Shown here piece by piece: positions 45,827-54,427 of a stretch of 64,000 nt of DNA; position 1 is the stretch's first letter; the number at the start of each line of letters is the position of its first letter. This DNA comes from Citrobacter werkmanii NBRC 105721 (GTDB lineage: Bacteria; Pseudomonadota; Gammaproteobacteria; Enterobacterales; Enterobacteriaceae): the NCBI GenBank assembly GCA_000759755.1, contig BBMW01000003.1:62001-126000 (forward strand), written 5' to 3'. Both the position numbers and the translations under genes were made by a program. A model generated the notes under the pieces. It saw nothing but the letters and a program-made list of their open reading frames with translations, was not told the DNA's origin and made no database searches.

Positions 45827-47100
45827 TTCACTTCCCCTTGTTTCAACGCTACATCGCGATCATCCACCTTAATGGCGGTAATTTCTTTGTCTGATTCGCG
45901 AAAGAAAATCATAAACAGCACGGCAATGACGGCGATCATGATCGCGCCAAATCCCCACATGCCCGCCCAGTTGAAGGTGAGACCATTAACCGGTTCCTTA
46001 TAGGCAAACATTTTTTCCATCATTACGCCGCCCAGACGATAACCCAGCAGGCTGCCGAATCCCTGACAGCAGAGCGTGATAAGCCCTTGCGCTGCGGTGC
46101 GCATGTGTACTGGCGCTTTTTTATCGACATAGATATAGGCCGTAACGTAGTAGAAGTCGTAACTGACGCCGTGTAGCAGAATGCCGAGAAACAGCAGGGC
46201 ATAAGTGAAATATTCTTCCGCACCGCCGTAAACGAAGAATCCGTAGCGGATAGCCGCAGTAATAAGACCAAGCAATAATACCTTTTTAATGCCAAAGCGT
46301 TTGGTGAAGAACGGCAGCGCCAGCATAAAGAAGATTTCAGAGAACTGGCCCAGCGTCATCCAACCGGTGGCATTTTTCATCCCAACTTCTGTCAGATAAC
46401 CGTTGGCGAAGATGTAATAAAACGCCAGCGGCATGGCAAACAGGAATGAGCAACAGAAAAAGACGAGGAAGTTCTTATCCCGCAGCAGGATCAGCGCATC
46501 CAGCCCCAGCATGACTTTGAAATCCATCTTGCCGGTACTTTTCGGCGGCGTATCCGGTAAAAAGAACGCAAAAACGCCTAACAGCGCGGAACTTCCGGCC
46601 GTGACAAGCAGGGGAATATTGGTGGGGGAAATATCGCTATAGCCGAGCATTTGCGGCAAGAAGCCGCAGGCCAAACCAGACGCAATCCAGCCAATGGTGC
46701 CCATCACGCGAATGCGTGGGAAATCACGCTCAACGTCCGGTACGTTGGCAAAAGCGATACTGTTGGTTAACGCAATTGTCGGCATGTAGGTCAGTGAATA
46801 GGCCAGTAACAGCGGGAAGAATCCGCTGAAGGTGGTTTGCTGCGCGGCGAAGTACATCAGGATAGCGCCGACAAACATCAACACGGCGAGGACTTTTTGC
46901 GCTGAGAAGAAGCGGTCAGTGATAGAGCCAACCAGAATCGGCGACAGGATCGCGGCAATGGCGGTACAGGCGTATGACCAACCAATTTCACCCGCGGTAA
47001 AGCCACTTTTGCTGAGCCACAGCCAAAGTGGGACAAACCAGGCGCCCCAGATAAACCACTCAACAAACATCATGAACGACAGCTTAACTGTAGTTTTCAT
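45823..47100 (-). CDS. yegT: Nucleoside:H+ symporter-family transporter YegT
   Basis: YegT is an MFS transporter of the nucleoside:H+ symporter (NupG/XapB) family. The start at 47100 (M-K-T-T-V-K-L-S-F) gives 425 residues as in E. coli and follows AAGGA by seven bases; the longer frame from 47145 is rejected. Twelve membrane segments are evident, with the NupG-type N-terminus M-M-F-V-E-W-F-I-W-G-A-W-F-V-P. It is the first gene of yegTUV. Its promoter region is shared with divergent fbaB. Confidence 0.93.
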   Translation of the reverse strand: MKTTVKLSFMMFVEWFIWGAWFVPLWLWLSKSGFTAGEIGWSYACTAIAAILSPILVGSITDRFFSAQKVLAVLMFVGAILMYFAAQQTTFSGFFPLLLAYSLTYMPTIALTNSIAFANVPDVERDFPRIRVMGTIGWIASGLACGFLPQMLGYSDISPTNIPLLVTAGSSALLGVFAFFLPDTPPKSTGKMDFKVMLGLDALILLRDKNFLVFFCCSFLFAMPLAFYYIFANGYLTEVGMKNATGWMTLGQFSEIFFMLALPFFTKRFGIKKVLLLGLITAAIRYGFFVYGGAEEYFTYALLFLGILLHGVSYDFYYVTAYIYVDKKAPVHMRTAAQGLITLCCQGFGSLLGYRLGGVMMEKMFAYKEPVNGLTFNWAGMWGFGAIMIAVIAVLFMIFFRESDKEITAIKVDDRDVALKQGEVK

Positions 47101-47205
47101 CTTTAAATCCTTCATGACAGGTAAGGTACGCGTTGATAGTACCACCTGATAATACCTTTAAAATACCTTTGTGGTCTAAATTTGACCGCCTTAACACTAT
47201 TTCTT

Positions 47206-47219
47206 CCTGAATCGTTCCA
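47206..47219. promoter_or_regulatory. Candidate Cra (FruR) operator upstream of fbaB
   Basis: The site reads CCTGAATCGTTCCA. Against the Cra consensus RSTGAAWCSNTHHW only the first base differs. It lies 133 bases before the fbaB ATG and 106 bases before yegT in the divergent region. Control of a gluconeogenic aldolase by Cra would make sense; binding is not shown by the sequence alone. Confidence 0.5.
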
Positions 47220-47351
47220 GCGGAAATCGCTGAAAAGTGCGCTAAAGATGGAAAAAAAGCGCAGTCGGTACCAGGCTTATTGCTGCCCGCAAAAAGCGGG
47301 TCAGGATAATTCACATTCCGATTATTAATCGGAACTTACGGGAGCATAGCT

Positions 47352-48404
47352 ATGACTGATATTGCGCAGTTGCTTGGCAAAGATGCCGACAGCCTTTTAC
47401 AGCATCGTTGTATGACCATTCCTTCTGACCAACTTTACCTGCCAGGACATGATTACGTCGATCGCGTAATGGTTGATAACAACCGTCCGCCAGCCGTACT
47501 GCGTAATATGCAGACGCTGTATAACACGGGCCGTCTGGCCGGAACAGGGTACCTGTCGATTCTTCCGGTGGACCAGGGCGTGGAGCATTCCGCCGGGGCA
47601 TCGTTTGCGGCTAACCCGTTGTACTTTGATCCAAAGAATATCGTGGAACTGGCAATCGAAGCAGGGTGTAACTGCGTGGCATCGACTTATGGCGTGCTGG
47701 CTTCTGTTTCCCGCCGTTACGCGCACCGCATTCCGTTCCTTGTGAAGATTAACCACAACGAAACGCTCAGTTATCCCAATACGTTTGACCAGACGCTATA
47801 CGCCAGCGTCGAGCAGGCGTTCAATATGGGCGCGGTTGCGGTCGGGGCGACAATCTATTTCGGTTCTGAGGAGTCTCGCCGTCAGATTGAAGAGATTTCT
47901 GCCGCGTTTGAGCGTGCCCATGAACTGGGTATGGTCACCGTACTGTGGGCTTATCTGCGTAACTCCGCGTTTAAGAAAGACGGCGTGGATTATCACGTCT
48001 CCGCCGATCTCACCGGTCAGGCTAACCATCTGGCAGCCACCATTGGGGCGGATATTGTGAAGCAGAAAATGGCGGAAAATAACGGCGGATACAAAGCCGT
48101 TAACTTTGGCTACACCGACGATCGCGTCTACAGCAAGCTGACCAGCGATAACCCGATTGACCTGGTACGCTATCAGTTGGCGAACTGCTATATGGGGCGC
48201 GCCGGATTAATTAACTCTGGCGGCGCTGCCGGTGGAGAAACCGATCTGAGCGATGCGGTACGTACGGCGGTCATTAATAAACGTGCTGGCGGTATGGGGC
48301 TGATCCTTGGACGCAAAGCTTTCAAGAAAACCATGGCCGACGGCGTTAAGCTGATTAACGCCGTGCAGGATGTTTATCTGGACAGCAAAGTCACCATTGC
48401 CTGA
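47352..48404 (+). CDS. fbaB: Class I fructose-bisphosphate aldolase FbaB
   Basis: This Schiff-base (metal-independent) aldolase interconverts fructose 1,6-bisphosphate with glyceraldehyde 3-phosphate and dihydroxyacetone phosphate. It belongs to the DhnA-type archaeal/bacterial class I group. The 350-residue protein has the active-site lysine at K237 (A-D-I-V-K-Q-K). A GGGAGC ribosome site precedes the ATG. In E. coli K-12 the gat operon separates it from yegS; here yegS converges on it with 21 bases between. Confidence 0.96.
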   Translation: MTDIAQLLGKDADSLLQHRCMTIPSDQLYLPGHDYVDRVMVDNNRPPAVLRNMQTLYNTGRLAGTGYLSILPVDQGVEHSAGASFAANPLYFDPKNIVELAIEAGCNCVASTYGVLASVSRRYAHRIPFLVKINHNETLSYPNTFDQTLYASVEQAFNMGAVAVGATIYFGSEESRRQIEEISAAFERAHELGMVTVLWAYLRNSAFKKDGVDYHVSADLTGQANHLAATIGADIVKQKMAENNGGYKAVNFGYTDDRVYSKLTSDNPIDLVRYQLANCYMGRAGLINSGGAAGGETDLSDAVRTAVINKRAGGMGLILGRKAFKKTMADGVKLINAVQDVYLDSKVTIA

Positions 48405-48425
48405 TTCCGGCGGGGTGCCGTTTTG

Positions 48426-49325
48426 TTAGCGCAACAACGGGCAACCCGGCGGCAGTCTGCAACGTAGCGCCGCGGGCAGGATTTCAATATGAAATTCCTG
48501 TCCGCTGAGCGGTTCGCCATCAAGATTAAAGGTAATTTCGTGTGGGGCGCGGATATCAAACCACGATGAAGCGCCATCAATGATATTAGGGTTGTCTTCA
48601 GATTGCGTTAACGCTGAAAGCAGCCCAGGCAGCAACTCCTCGCCGGTGAAAATGCGCAGTTGCAGCAGACCGTCGTTAATCAGCGCCGTCGGGCAAAGCT
48701 GTTGTCCACCACCGGCCTGGCGGCCATTACCAATCCCAATCACCAGCGCTTTGCCCTGCCAGTGAAAATCTTCTCCACGGATGTCGCAGACGTCGGGCTT
48801 GAGCGTATCCATGCGCATTAAACCGTGAATAAAATACGATACGCCGCCCAGCGCGGCTTTGAGTTTTTCTGGCGTTTCGGTGGTGATGCGTGTACCGAAG
48901 CCGCCGGTCGCCATATTGATAAAACAGGTTTTATCATTGACCTGTACCATATCTATTTCAGCGGCATTTGCGGCAATAGCCAGTTTTAACGCTTTATCAA
49001 GGTCGTCGGGTATACCCACGCTGGTGGCAAAGTCATTCGCCGTTCCCAACGGTAAAATACCCAGGGCGGGAATATTGCCCCCCTGCGACTGGATTAGCGC
49101 TGTCGAGACTTCGTTGATCGTGCCGTCGCCGCCGCCGGCAATCACCGTTGCAACGCCTAATCGACGCGCTTCATCCACGTAACGTTGAGCGTCGCCTTTT
49201 TCCCAGGTGACGCGAACATGGATTTCCACACCCTCATCACGCAGATTTGCAATGGCGTCACGTAGGGGAAGATTATCAGCACTTTTTCCATTGAGGATCA
49301 GCAAGCTGGCAGGAAACGCTATCAT
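48426..49325 (-). CDS. yegS: Lipid kinase YegS
   Basis: YegS is a diacylglycerol-kinase-fold lipid kinase; the E. coli enzyme phosphorylates phosphatidylglycerol in vitro. The 299-residue protein has the nucleotide-binding motif [11 protein letters not shown] near residues 63-73 and the [10 protein letters not shown] segment near residues 97-106. The C-terminal domain ends with a proline/arginine-rich tail. It converges on fbaB. Its 5' side (49326-49415) is the point where the gene order jumps to the art locus. Confidence 0.95.
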   Translation of the reverse strand: MIAFPASLLILNGKSADNLPLRDAIANLRDEGVEIHVRVTWEKGDAQRYVDEARRLGVATVIAGGGDGTINEVSTALIQSQGGNIPALGILPLGTANDFATSVGIPDDLDKALKLAIAANAAEIDMVQVNDKTCFINMATGGFGTRITTETPEKLKAALGGVSYFIHGLMRMDTLKPDVCDIRGEDFHWQGKALVIGIGNGRQAGGGQQLCPTALINDGLLQLRIFTGEELLPGLLSALTQSEDNPNIIDGASSWFDIRAPHEITFNLDGEPLSGQEFHIEILPAALRCRLPPGCPLLR

Positions 49326-49415
49326 CCTTATGCCTCATTCTTTATCGTTTTAACTAGTGTATGCCATGAATGCATTTATGGCGTAAGAACTGACTGAAAG
49401 CGCAGACGAAGAGAT
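49326..49415. other. Synteny breakpoint interval (yegS | artJ), with a 26-bp near-palindrome
   Basis: This 90-base spacer lies between the yegS start and the artJ terminator. Genes to the left belong to the 46-48 min region of the E. coli K-12 map in reverse orientation; genes to the right belong to the 19-20 min region in forward orientation. A near-palindrome at 49360-49385 has 11 of 13 symmetric pairs, with core AATGCATT. No insertion sequence, tRNA or other long repeat is visible in the interval. Confidence 0.75.
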
Positions 49416-49441
49416 AAAAAAAAGCCGCGGTTGCGGCTTTT
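49416..49441 (-). terminator. Rho-independent terminator of artJ
   Basis: On the minus strand the stem AAAAGCCGC / GCGGCTTTT (9 bp, loop of four) is followed by a run of T residues (A-run at 49416-49423 on the plus strand). It lies 16 bases after the artJ stop. Confidence 0.9.
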
Positions 49442-49456
49442 CAGATTGAGCGGAAA

Positions 49457-50188
49457 TTACTGCGGGAACCACTGATCGCTGATTTTTTGGTAGGTGCCGT
49501 CCGCTTTGATGGCGGCCAGCGCGTTATTCAGTTTTTCCAGCAGGGCTTTGTTATCCGGGCGAACCGCAATGCCAAGACCTGTACCGAAGTATTGTGGGTC
49601 GGTCACTTTGTCGGTAGCCACGCCTAACTGCGGGTTAGTTTTCAGCCACTCGTTAACGACGGCGGTATCGCCAAATACGCCATCAATACGGCCATTTTTC
49701 AGGTCGATAATCGCATTCTGATAGCTGTCATAGGCCACGGTTTTCACTTCAGGATGTTTGTCCTGCAGGTATTTCTGGTGCGTGGTGCCGTTTTCCATAC
49801 CGATGCGTTTTCCTTTCAGATCGGCAAAGGTTTTATAGGTATCTTTTTTGGCAATAACCAGCGCGGAGTTAGCATAGTAAGGCTGAGTGAACGCAACCTG
49901 TTTGCTACGCTCAGGCGTGATATCCATTCCGGAAATCACTGCATCATATTTTTTGAATTTCAGCGCGGGGATCAGGCTGTCGAAAGCATGATTGGTAAAA
50001 GTACATTCCGCCTGCATTTGTTTGCACAGCGCCGTTGCCAGGTCAATGTCAAAACCAACAATTTTGTTGCTCGCGTCCAGCGATTCAAATGGCGGATAAG
50101 TCGCTGATACACCAAAGCTAATTTTATCAGCGGCTGAGGCGCCAGCGGCGAAAGTAGCCAGTAATGCGGCCAGTACTAACTTTTTCAT
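49457..50188 (-). CDS. artJ: Arginine-binding periplasmic protein ArtJ
   Basis: ArtJ is the high-affinity L-arginine receptor for the ArtQMP importer. The start at 50188 (M-K-K-L-V-L-A-A-L-L-A) follows GGAG and gives 243 residues; a longer frame from 50209 is rejected. It has a signal peptide ending A-S-A at about residue 19, and an SBP_bac_3 domain beginning D-K-I-S-F-G-V-S-A-T-Y-P-P-F. It is transcribed separately from artPIQM and carries tandem ARG boxes upstream, so ArgR should repress it. Confidence 0.95.
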   Translation of the reverse strand: MKKLVLAALLATFAAGASAADKISFGVSATYPPFESLDASNKIVGFDIDLATALCKQMQAECTFTNHAFDSLIPALKFKKYDAVISGMDITPERSKQVAFTQPYYANSALVIAKKDTYKTFADLKGKRIGMENGTTHQKYLQDKHPEVKTVAYDSYQNAIIDLKNGRIDGVFGDTAVVNEWLKTNPQLGVATDKVTDPQYFGTGLGIAVRPDNKALLEKLNNALAAIKADGTYQKISDQWFPQ

Positions 50189-50236
50189 GGTGGAACTCCC
50201 GTCTGTCAATCTTATGATGATTTACCGTGTCTGCGG

Positions 50237-50275
50237 CGTGAATTAACAATGCCATTTAATGAATTTATATGCAAT
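50237..50275 (-). promoter_or_regulatory. Tandem ARG boxes (ArgR operator) of artJ
   Basis: Two 18-base boxes start 21 bases apart (50237-50254 and 50258-50275), the spacing used by the ArgR hexamer. The box at 50258 matches the consensus core TGAATWWWWATTCA with one mismatch (TGAATTTATATGCA); the box at 50237 is weaker. They lie 50-90 bases upstream of the artJ ATG. ArgR repression of artJ is established in E. coli. Confidence 0.75.
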
Positions 50276-50302
50276 AAAAATGATTAAGTATTTTATCGAT
50301 AT

Positions 50303-50340
50303 AAAAAAAGACGGGCGGTTGTTAGACTTGCCCGTCTTTT
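50303..50340 (-). terminator. Rho-independent terminator of artPIQM
   Basis: On the minus strand the 11-bp stem AAAAGACGGGC / GCCCGTCTTTT closes a 13-base loop and ends in a T-run (A-run at 50303-50309 on the plus strand). It lies between artM and the artJ operator. Confidence 0.92.
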
Positions 50341-50366
50341 ATTTTTCGCTTTATGCAGTTATCGGC

Positions 50367-51035
50367 TTAATTCCGGTGTTCAAACGCCAGCGCTTTACGT
50401 TCGATTAAGCGCATCATCAGCGTCAGCAAACCGTTGACGATCAGGTAAATCACGCCCGCCGCGCCGAAGACCATGACGTCATAAGTGCGACCATACAGCA
50501 GTTGGCTGTAGCCCATGACTTCCATCAGCGTGATGGTGTAAGCCAGTGAGGTACTTTTAAACACCAGCACCACTTCGTTGGAATACGAGGAGAGGGCGCG
50601 TTTAAAGGCGTATGGCAACAGAATCGCCAGCGTATCCTTTTTGCTCATCCCTAATGCACCGCATGACTGCCACTGACCTTCCGGGATGGCGCGGATAGCG
50701 CCGTAGAACAGCTGCGTGGTGTAAGCCGCACTGTTTAACGACAGCGCAATTAACGCGCACAGCCACGGTTCGGAGAGCAGATGCCACAGTACCGGATATT
50801 CCTGCAGCGTCGGGAACTGTCCTGGCCCGTAGTAGATCAGGAAGATTTGCACCAGCAATGGCGTACCGGTAAACAGCGTGATATAGGCGCGGACCAGCCA
50901 GACCAGTACCGGCGTTTTTAGCGTCAGGATGACGGTAAAAATCAGCGCCAGCACCAGAGCAACCACGATGGAGGCAACCGTCAGCGTCAGGCTGGTATGC
51001 AGCCCTTTCAACAATTCAGGTAAATACTCAAGCAT
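50367..51035 (-). CDS. artM: Arginine ABC transporter permease ArtM
   Basis: ArtM is one of the two permeases of the arginine importer ArtPQM. The 222-residue protein has about five membrane spans and the polar amino acid (HisM/GlnP-type) permease domain, with the EAA-loop sequence S-C-G-A-L-G-M-S-K-K-D near residue 133. It is the last gene of artPIQM. Its ATG shares one base with the artQ stop. Confidence 0.95.
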   Translation of the reverse strand: MLEYLPELLKGLHTSLTLTVASIVVALVLALIFTVILTLKTPVLVWLVRAYITLFTGTPLLVQIFLIYYGPGQFPTLQEYPVLWHLLSEPWLCALIALSLNSAAYTTQLFYGAIRAIPEGQWQSCGALGMSKKDTLAILLPYAFKRALSSYSNEVVLVFKSTSLAYTITLMEVMGYSQLLYGRTYDVMVFGAAGVIYLIVNGLLTLMMRLIERKALAFEHRN

Positions 51036-51751
51036 CAGCCTGGTCTCCGCTCAAAACGTGTCGCGCGCAGGTCAATGCGTTTGAGAATGTACTGACTCAC
51101 CAGCGTAATCACCAGGTAAATAGCCGCCGCCACAATGTACCAGGTAAATGGCTCCTGGGTACGCGTGGCAATGCTTTTGGTTTGCAGCATCAGATCGTTC
51201 ACGCTGATCAGGCTGACCAGCGCGGTATCTTTCAGCAATACCAGCCACTGGTTACCCAGTCCCGGCAGAGCGTGACGCCACATCTGCGGCATCACCAGGC
51301 GAAAGAAGATCGCGGTTTTAGATAAACCCAACGCCTGACCCGATTCCCATTGTCCGAGTGGTACGGCCTTCAATGCGCCACGCAGCGTTTGCGACGCATA
51401 GGCGGCGTACAGTAACGACAGCGCAATCACACCGCACAGGAACGGACTGACGTCGAAGTTTTCGATCTGCATCTGTACCGGGATGTCTACAAACCCGAGA
51501 TTAATCGTAAAACCATCGGCCAGCGTCAGCAGCAGTTGCGAGGAGCCGAAATAGATAAACAGAACCACCAGAATTTCTGGTAACCCGCGCAGAATGGTAA
51601 CCAGCGCTGAACCTGCCCATGCCACCGGACGCCATTTTACGGACTCCCAGACGGCAAAAAACATGGCGAGCGCGAGGCCAATGATTAGCGCACAAACCGC
51701 AAGGCCGACGGTCATCCCGGCGGCGCTTGCTAACGGAAAAAATTCATTCAT
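51035..51751 (-). CDS. artQ: Arginine ABC transporter permease ArtQ
   Basis: ArtQ is the partner permease of ArtM. The 238-residue protein starts at ATG 51751 (M-N-E-F-F-P-L); the in-frame codon before it is TTG and is not needed. It has the HisM-type permease domain, with L-R-G-L-P-E-I near residue 55 and the EAA-loop sequence G-Q-A-L-G-L-S-K near residue 145. It lies 6 bases after artI and overlaps artM by one base. Confidence 0.95.
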   Translation of the reverse strand: MNEFFPLASAAGMTVGLAVCALIIGLALAMFFAVWESVKWRPVAWAGSALVTILRGLPEILVVLFIYFGSSQLLLTLADGFTINLGFVDIPVQMQIENFDVSPFLCGVIALSLLYAAYASQTLRGALKAVPLGQWESGQALGLSKTAIFFRLVMPQMWRHALPGLGNQWLVLLKDTALVSLISVNDLMLQTKSIATRTQEPFTWYIVAAAIYLVITLVSQYILKRIDLRATRFERRPG

Positions 51752-51757
51752 CAAATA

Positions 51758-52489
51758 TTACTTCTGGAACCATTTGTTGTAGATGGTCTCGTAAGTCCCA
51801 TCTTTCTTCACTTTTTCCAGTGCAGCGTTAAATTTCTGCTGCAGCTCAGTGTTGCCCTGACGCACCGCGATGCCCAGACCCGTACCGAAGTAATCTTTAT
51901 CCGTCACTTTGTCGCCAACCGCAGCCAGTTTTGGATTGTCTTTCAGCCACTCGGTTACCACTGCGGTATCACCGAATACACCGTCAATGCGACCGTTTTG
52001 CAGATCGAGTTTGGCATTCTGATAGCTGTCATATGGTACGGTGGTCACTTCCGGATGCTTATCCATGATGAATTTCTGGTGCGTAGTCCCGTTTTGTACG
52101 CCAACTTTTTTGCCTTTCAGCTGATCAATGCTGGTGTATTTACCCTGCTGGCCAACAAACAGCGCAGAGTTGTCGTAGTAAGGGGTGGTAAACAGGACCT
52201 GTTTTTCACGCTCAGGCGTGATGTCCATGCCTGCCATCACTGCGTCAAAACGACGGAATTTCAGGCTTGGGATCAGGCTGTCGAATGCCTGATTGGTAAA
52301 CGTACAGGTAGCATCGATCTCTTTACACAGCGCGTTCGCCAGATCAACGTCAAAACCTACGATCTTGTTATTCGCATCGATAGATTCAAACGGAGGATAA
52401 GACGCTTCGGTAGCGAAACGAATGGTTTGGGCTGCGGTAGCGGAAAGGCTAAAACCTGCGATTAGCGCGGCAATCAGAACTTTTTTCAT
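51758..52489 (-). CDS. artI: Periplasmic binding protein ArtI
   Basis: ArtI is the second periplasmic binding protein of the art system and a close paralogue of ArtJ; its ligand is less certain, since the E. coli protein does not bind arginine clearly. The start at 52489 (M-K-K-V-L-I-A-A-L) gives 243 residues. Upstream in-frame codons run through the artP 3' end and are rejected. It has a signal peptide ending A-T-A-A near residue 19 and an SBP_bac_3 domain. It lies 16 bases after artP. Confidence 0.94.
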   Translation of the reverse strand: MKKVLIAALIAGFSLSATAAQTIRFATEASYPPFESIDANNKIVGFDVDLANALCKEIDATCTFTNQAFDSLIPSLKFRRFDAVMAGMDITPEREKQVLFTTPYYDNSALFVGQQGKYTSIDQLKGKKVGVQNGTTHQKFIMDKHPEVTTVPYDSYQNAKLDLQNGRIDGVFGDTAVVTEWLKDNPKLAAVGDKVTDKDYFGTGLGIAVRQGNTELQQKFNAALEKVKKDGTYETIYNKWFQK

Positions 52490-52505
52490 TGTATTGTCCC
52501 GAATC

Positions 52506-53234
52506 TTAGTGAGAAAGATAGTTTTTAAACGCTTCGGTTTGCGGGTTGGCAAAGCAGCTCGCATCCCCAAACTCGACGATATGACCGTTTTCCATATACA
52601 CCACACGACTGGCCGTTTTACGAGCAACTTCCACTTCGTGGGTGACGATCACCTGAGTAATGTTGGTTTCCGCCAGCTCACGAATGATGCTGACGATTTG
52701 CGCGGTAATTTCCGGATCAAGCGCGGCGGTCGGTTCGTCAAACAGCAGTACCTGTGGTTCCATCATCAACGCGCGGGCAATTGCCACACGCTGCTGCTGG
52801 CCGCCGGAGAGATGCAGCGGATAACGATCGCTGTAGGGCTTCAGACGCAGACGTTCGAGCAGTTTCTCGGCGCGCGCCATTGCCTGCTCTTTTGTCAGAC
52901 CGAGCACACGGCAGGGCGCTTCAATCAGATTCTGTACAACCGTGAGGTGCGGCCAAAGATTATATTGCTGAAAAACCATACCCACGTTCTGGCGCAGATC
53001 GCGAATAGCTTTATCTGACGGCGTTTTCGTGAAGTCGAAACGGTTACCCGCAATAGAGAGCGTGCCCGAGCGCGGCATCTCAAGCAGGTTGAGTACGCGC
53101 AGTAGCGAGCTTTTCCCGGCTCCACTAGGGCCAAGTAACACCAGTGTTTCACCCTGAGGGCAATCCAGCGTGATATCGAACAGCGCCTGATGTGCGCCGT
53201 AGAAGCAGTTAATGCCGTTTAATTGAATACTCAT
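52506..53234 (-). CDS. artP: Arginine ABC transporter ATP-binding protein ArtP
   Basis: ArtP is the ATPase of the arginine importer. The start at 53234 (M-S-I-Q-L-N-G-I-N) gives 242 residues; the longer frame from 53306 is rejected. Walker A is G-P-S-G-A-G-K-S-S at about residues 35-43, with signature L-S-G-G-Q-Q-Q-R near residue 141, Walker B L-L-F-D-E-P near residue 162 and the switch V-T-H-E. It is the first gene of artPIQM. Confidence 0.96.
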   Translation of the reverse strand: MSIQLNGINCFYGAHQALFDITLDCPQGETLVLLGPSGAGKSSLLRVLNLLEMPRSGTLSIAGNRFDFTKTPSDKAIRDLRQNVGMVFQQYNLWPHLTVVQNLIEAPCRVLGLTKEQAMARAEKLLERLRLKPYSDRYPLHLSGGQQQRVAIARALMMEPQVLLFDEPTAALDPEITAQIVSIIRELAETNITQVIVTHEVEVARKTASRVVYMENGHIVEFGDASCFANPQTEAFKNYLSH

Positions 53235-53289
53235 TGACACTCGTATGCTGGCAGTCTGATAGCTATTGAAGCCGCAGATACTACCTTTG

Positions 53290-53328
53290 ACAGAATAGTT
53301 ATGCAATATTTATGCGTTAAAAGTTAAA
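53290..53328 (-). promoter_or_regulatory. Candidate weak ARG-box pair upstream of artP
   Basis: On the minus strand two 14-base cores lie 21 bases apart. TAACTTTTAACGCA (four mismatches to the ARG consensus) is at 53313-53326 and TGCATAACTATTCT (three mismatches) at 53292-53305. The spacing is right for ArgR but the match is poor. They end about 56 bases before the artP ATG. Confidence 0.35.
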
Positions 53329-53389
53329 TGCAAACCGCATTCTTATCTAAACATAGCACAAAATAGCGGGGCCACCAGCGGGCAAGAAT

Positions 53390-53424
53390 AATTGTCGGCA
53401 TTCTATGCAGAATGCCAGACAATT
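53390..53424 (-). terminator. Terminator-like hairpin after ybjP
   Basis: Nested stems AATTGTC / GACAATT and GGCATTC / GAATGCC (14 bp with one bulged A, six-base loop) lie 38 bases beyond the ybjP stop. On the minus strand ATTATTCTTG follows, a moderate T-tract. Confidence 0.65.
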
Positions 53425-53461
53425 TATGGGGTTTATGAAACAGGCGGGTGAATGGGGGCGA

Positions 53462-53977
53462 CTAGCGGTTTTCCACAGACTGGCGCAGCGTCCCGGCTGG
53501 CGCGTGTACGCTGCCGCCCAGATAGCGGACGTCGTCTACTACCCAGCACTGGCCTTCGCGGATCATCAGCACTTCGTCACGCCAGCTTTGGTCACCCTGT
53601 TTCAGCTCTACGCGCAGCGGAATGTTGCGTGCATCACTATTCGGAATAGTCGATGCGCTGGCGACGCTGGCTCTATCTGGTAACGTAGAGCGGCTAGAGA
53701 ACGGATCGCTGTTAAACAGATCGCGATGCGCGTTATCACGGCTGGCATCGGTCAGCAGTTTAGCCAGATTGTCGCTGAGGTATGGACGAAGGGCGGTAAT
53801 GTCATTGTTTCGATGCTGAATACGGTAATCATAGAATTGTTGAGCCACGCTGTCTGGCCCGCCTTCTACGCATGCACCGCTACGCGTGCCGTTATCTTTA
53901 TAGGCCGGAGTCACGGTAGTACAGGCGCTGAGAAGTAGTGCACATGGAACCAGCAGAGAGAGTTTCGAGTAGCGCAT
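53462..53977 (-). CDS. ybjP: Lipoprotein YbjP (DUF3828)
   Basis: YbjP is a 171-residue predicted lipoprotein with lipobox L-L-S-A-C (Cys19) followed by T-T-V-T-P. The mature domain resembles the DUF3828 family. Recent work assigns E. coli YbjP as a TolC-associated lipoprotein; I recall this without being able to check it. It is divergent from ybjQ and lies upstream of the art operon on the same strand, as in E. coli. Confidence 0.9.
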   Translation of the reverse strand: MRYSKLSLLVPCALLLSACTTVTPAYKDNGTRSGACVEGGPDSVAQQFYDYRIQHRNNDITALRPYLSDNLAKLLTDASRDNAHRDLFNSDPFSSRSTLPDRASVASASTIPNSDARNIPLRVELKQGDQSWRDEVLMIREGQCWVVDDVRYLGGSVHAPAGTLRQSVENR

Positions 53978-54103
53978 AATGATTTCCTTATTAGCTTTCT
54001 ACTATTAGTGTTCTACGTTGATAGAATATATCCTTTCAATGATAGTGGATCGGTTCGATAATGCTTTTGAGATCGTGCTCTTAGCGCAAAAAGGAGATTA
54101 ACC

Positions 54104-54427
54104 ATGCAGTTTTCAACTACCCCAACGCTTGAAGGGCAGAGCATCGTGGAATACTGCGGTGTGGTGACGGGTGAAGCCATTTTAGGCGCGAATATCTTCC
54201 GTGATTTCTTCGCTGGCATTCGCGATATTGTCGGCGGCCGCTCCGGCGCGTATGAAAAAGAGTTGCGCAAAGCGCGCGAAATTGCTTTTCAGGAGCTGGG
54301 TGAACAGGCGAAAGCGCTGGGTGCTGATGCGGTCGTCGGTATCGACATTGATTACGAAACCGTGGGTAAAGATGGCAGCATGTTGATGGTGAGCGTCAGC
54401 GGTACTGCGGTGAAAACTCGCCGATGA
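54104..54427 (+). CDS. ybjQ: YbjQ family heavy-metal-binding-type protein (UPF0145)
   Basis: This 107-residue protein of the YbjQ/UPF0145 family forms a pentameric fold in solved homologues. Visible features are the conserved start F-S-T-T-P-T-L-E-G, the central [12 protein letters not shown] segment at about residues 41-52 and [16 protein letters not shown] precedes the ATG. The stop overlaps amiD by 4 bases, indicating coupled expression. The function is unknown. Confidence 0.93.

Noticed and set aside
49326-49456. Insertion-sequence remnant at the yegS-artJ join
   Set aside because: No terminal inverted repeats, target duplication or transposase fragment could be found in this interval; only a short near-palindrome and the artJ terminator.
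52490-52627. N-terminal extension of ArtI upstream of its signal peptide
   Set aside because: It lies within the artP coding end, and the signal peptide must be at the N-terminus; ATG 52489 is the true start.
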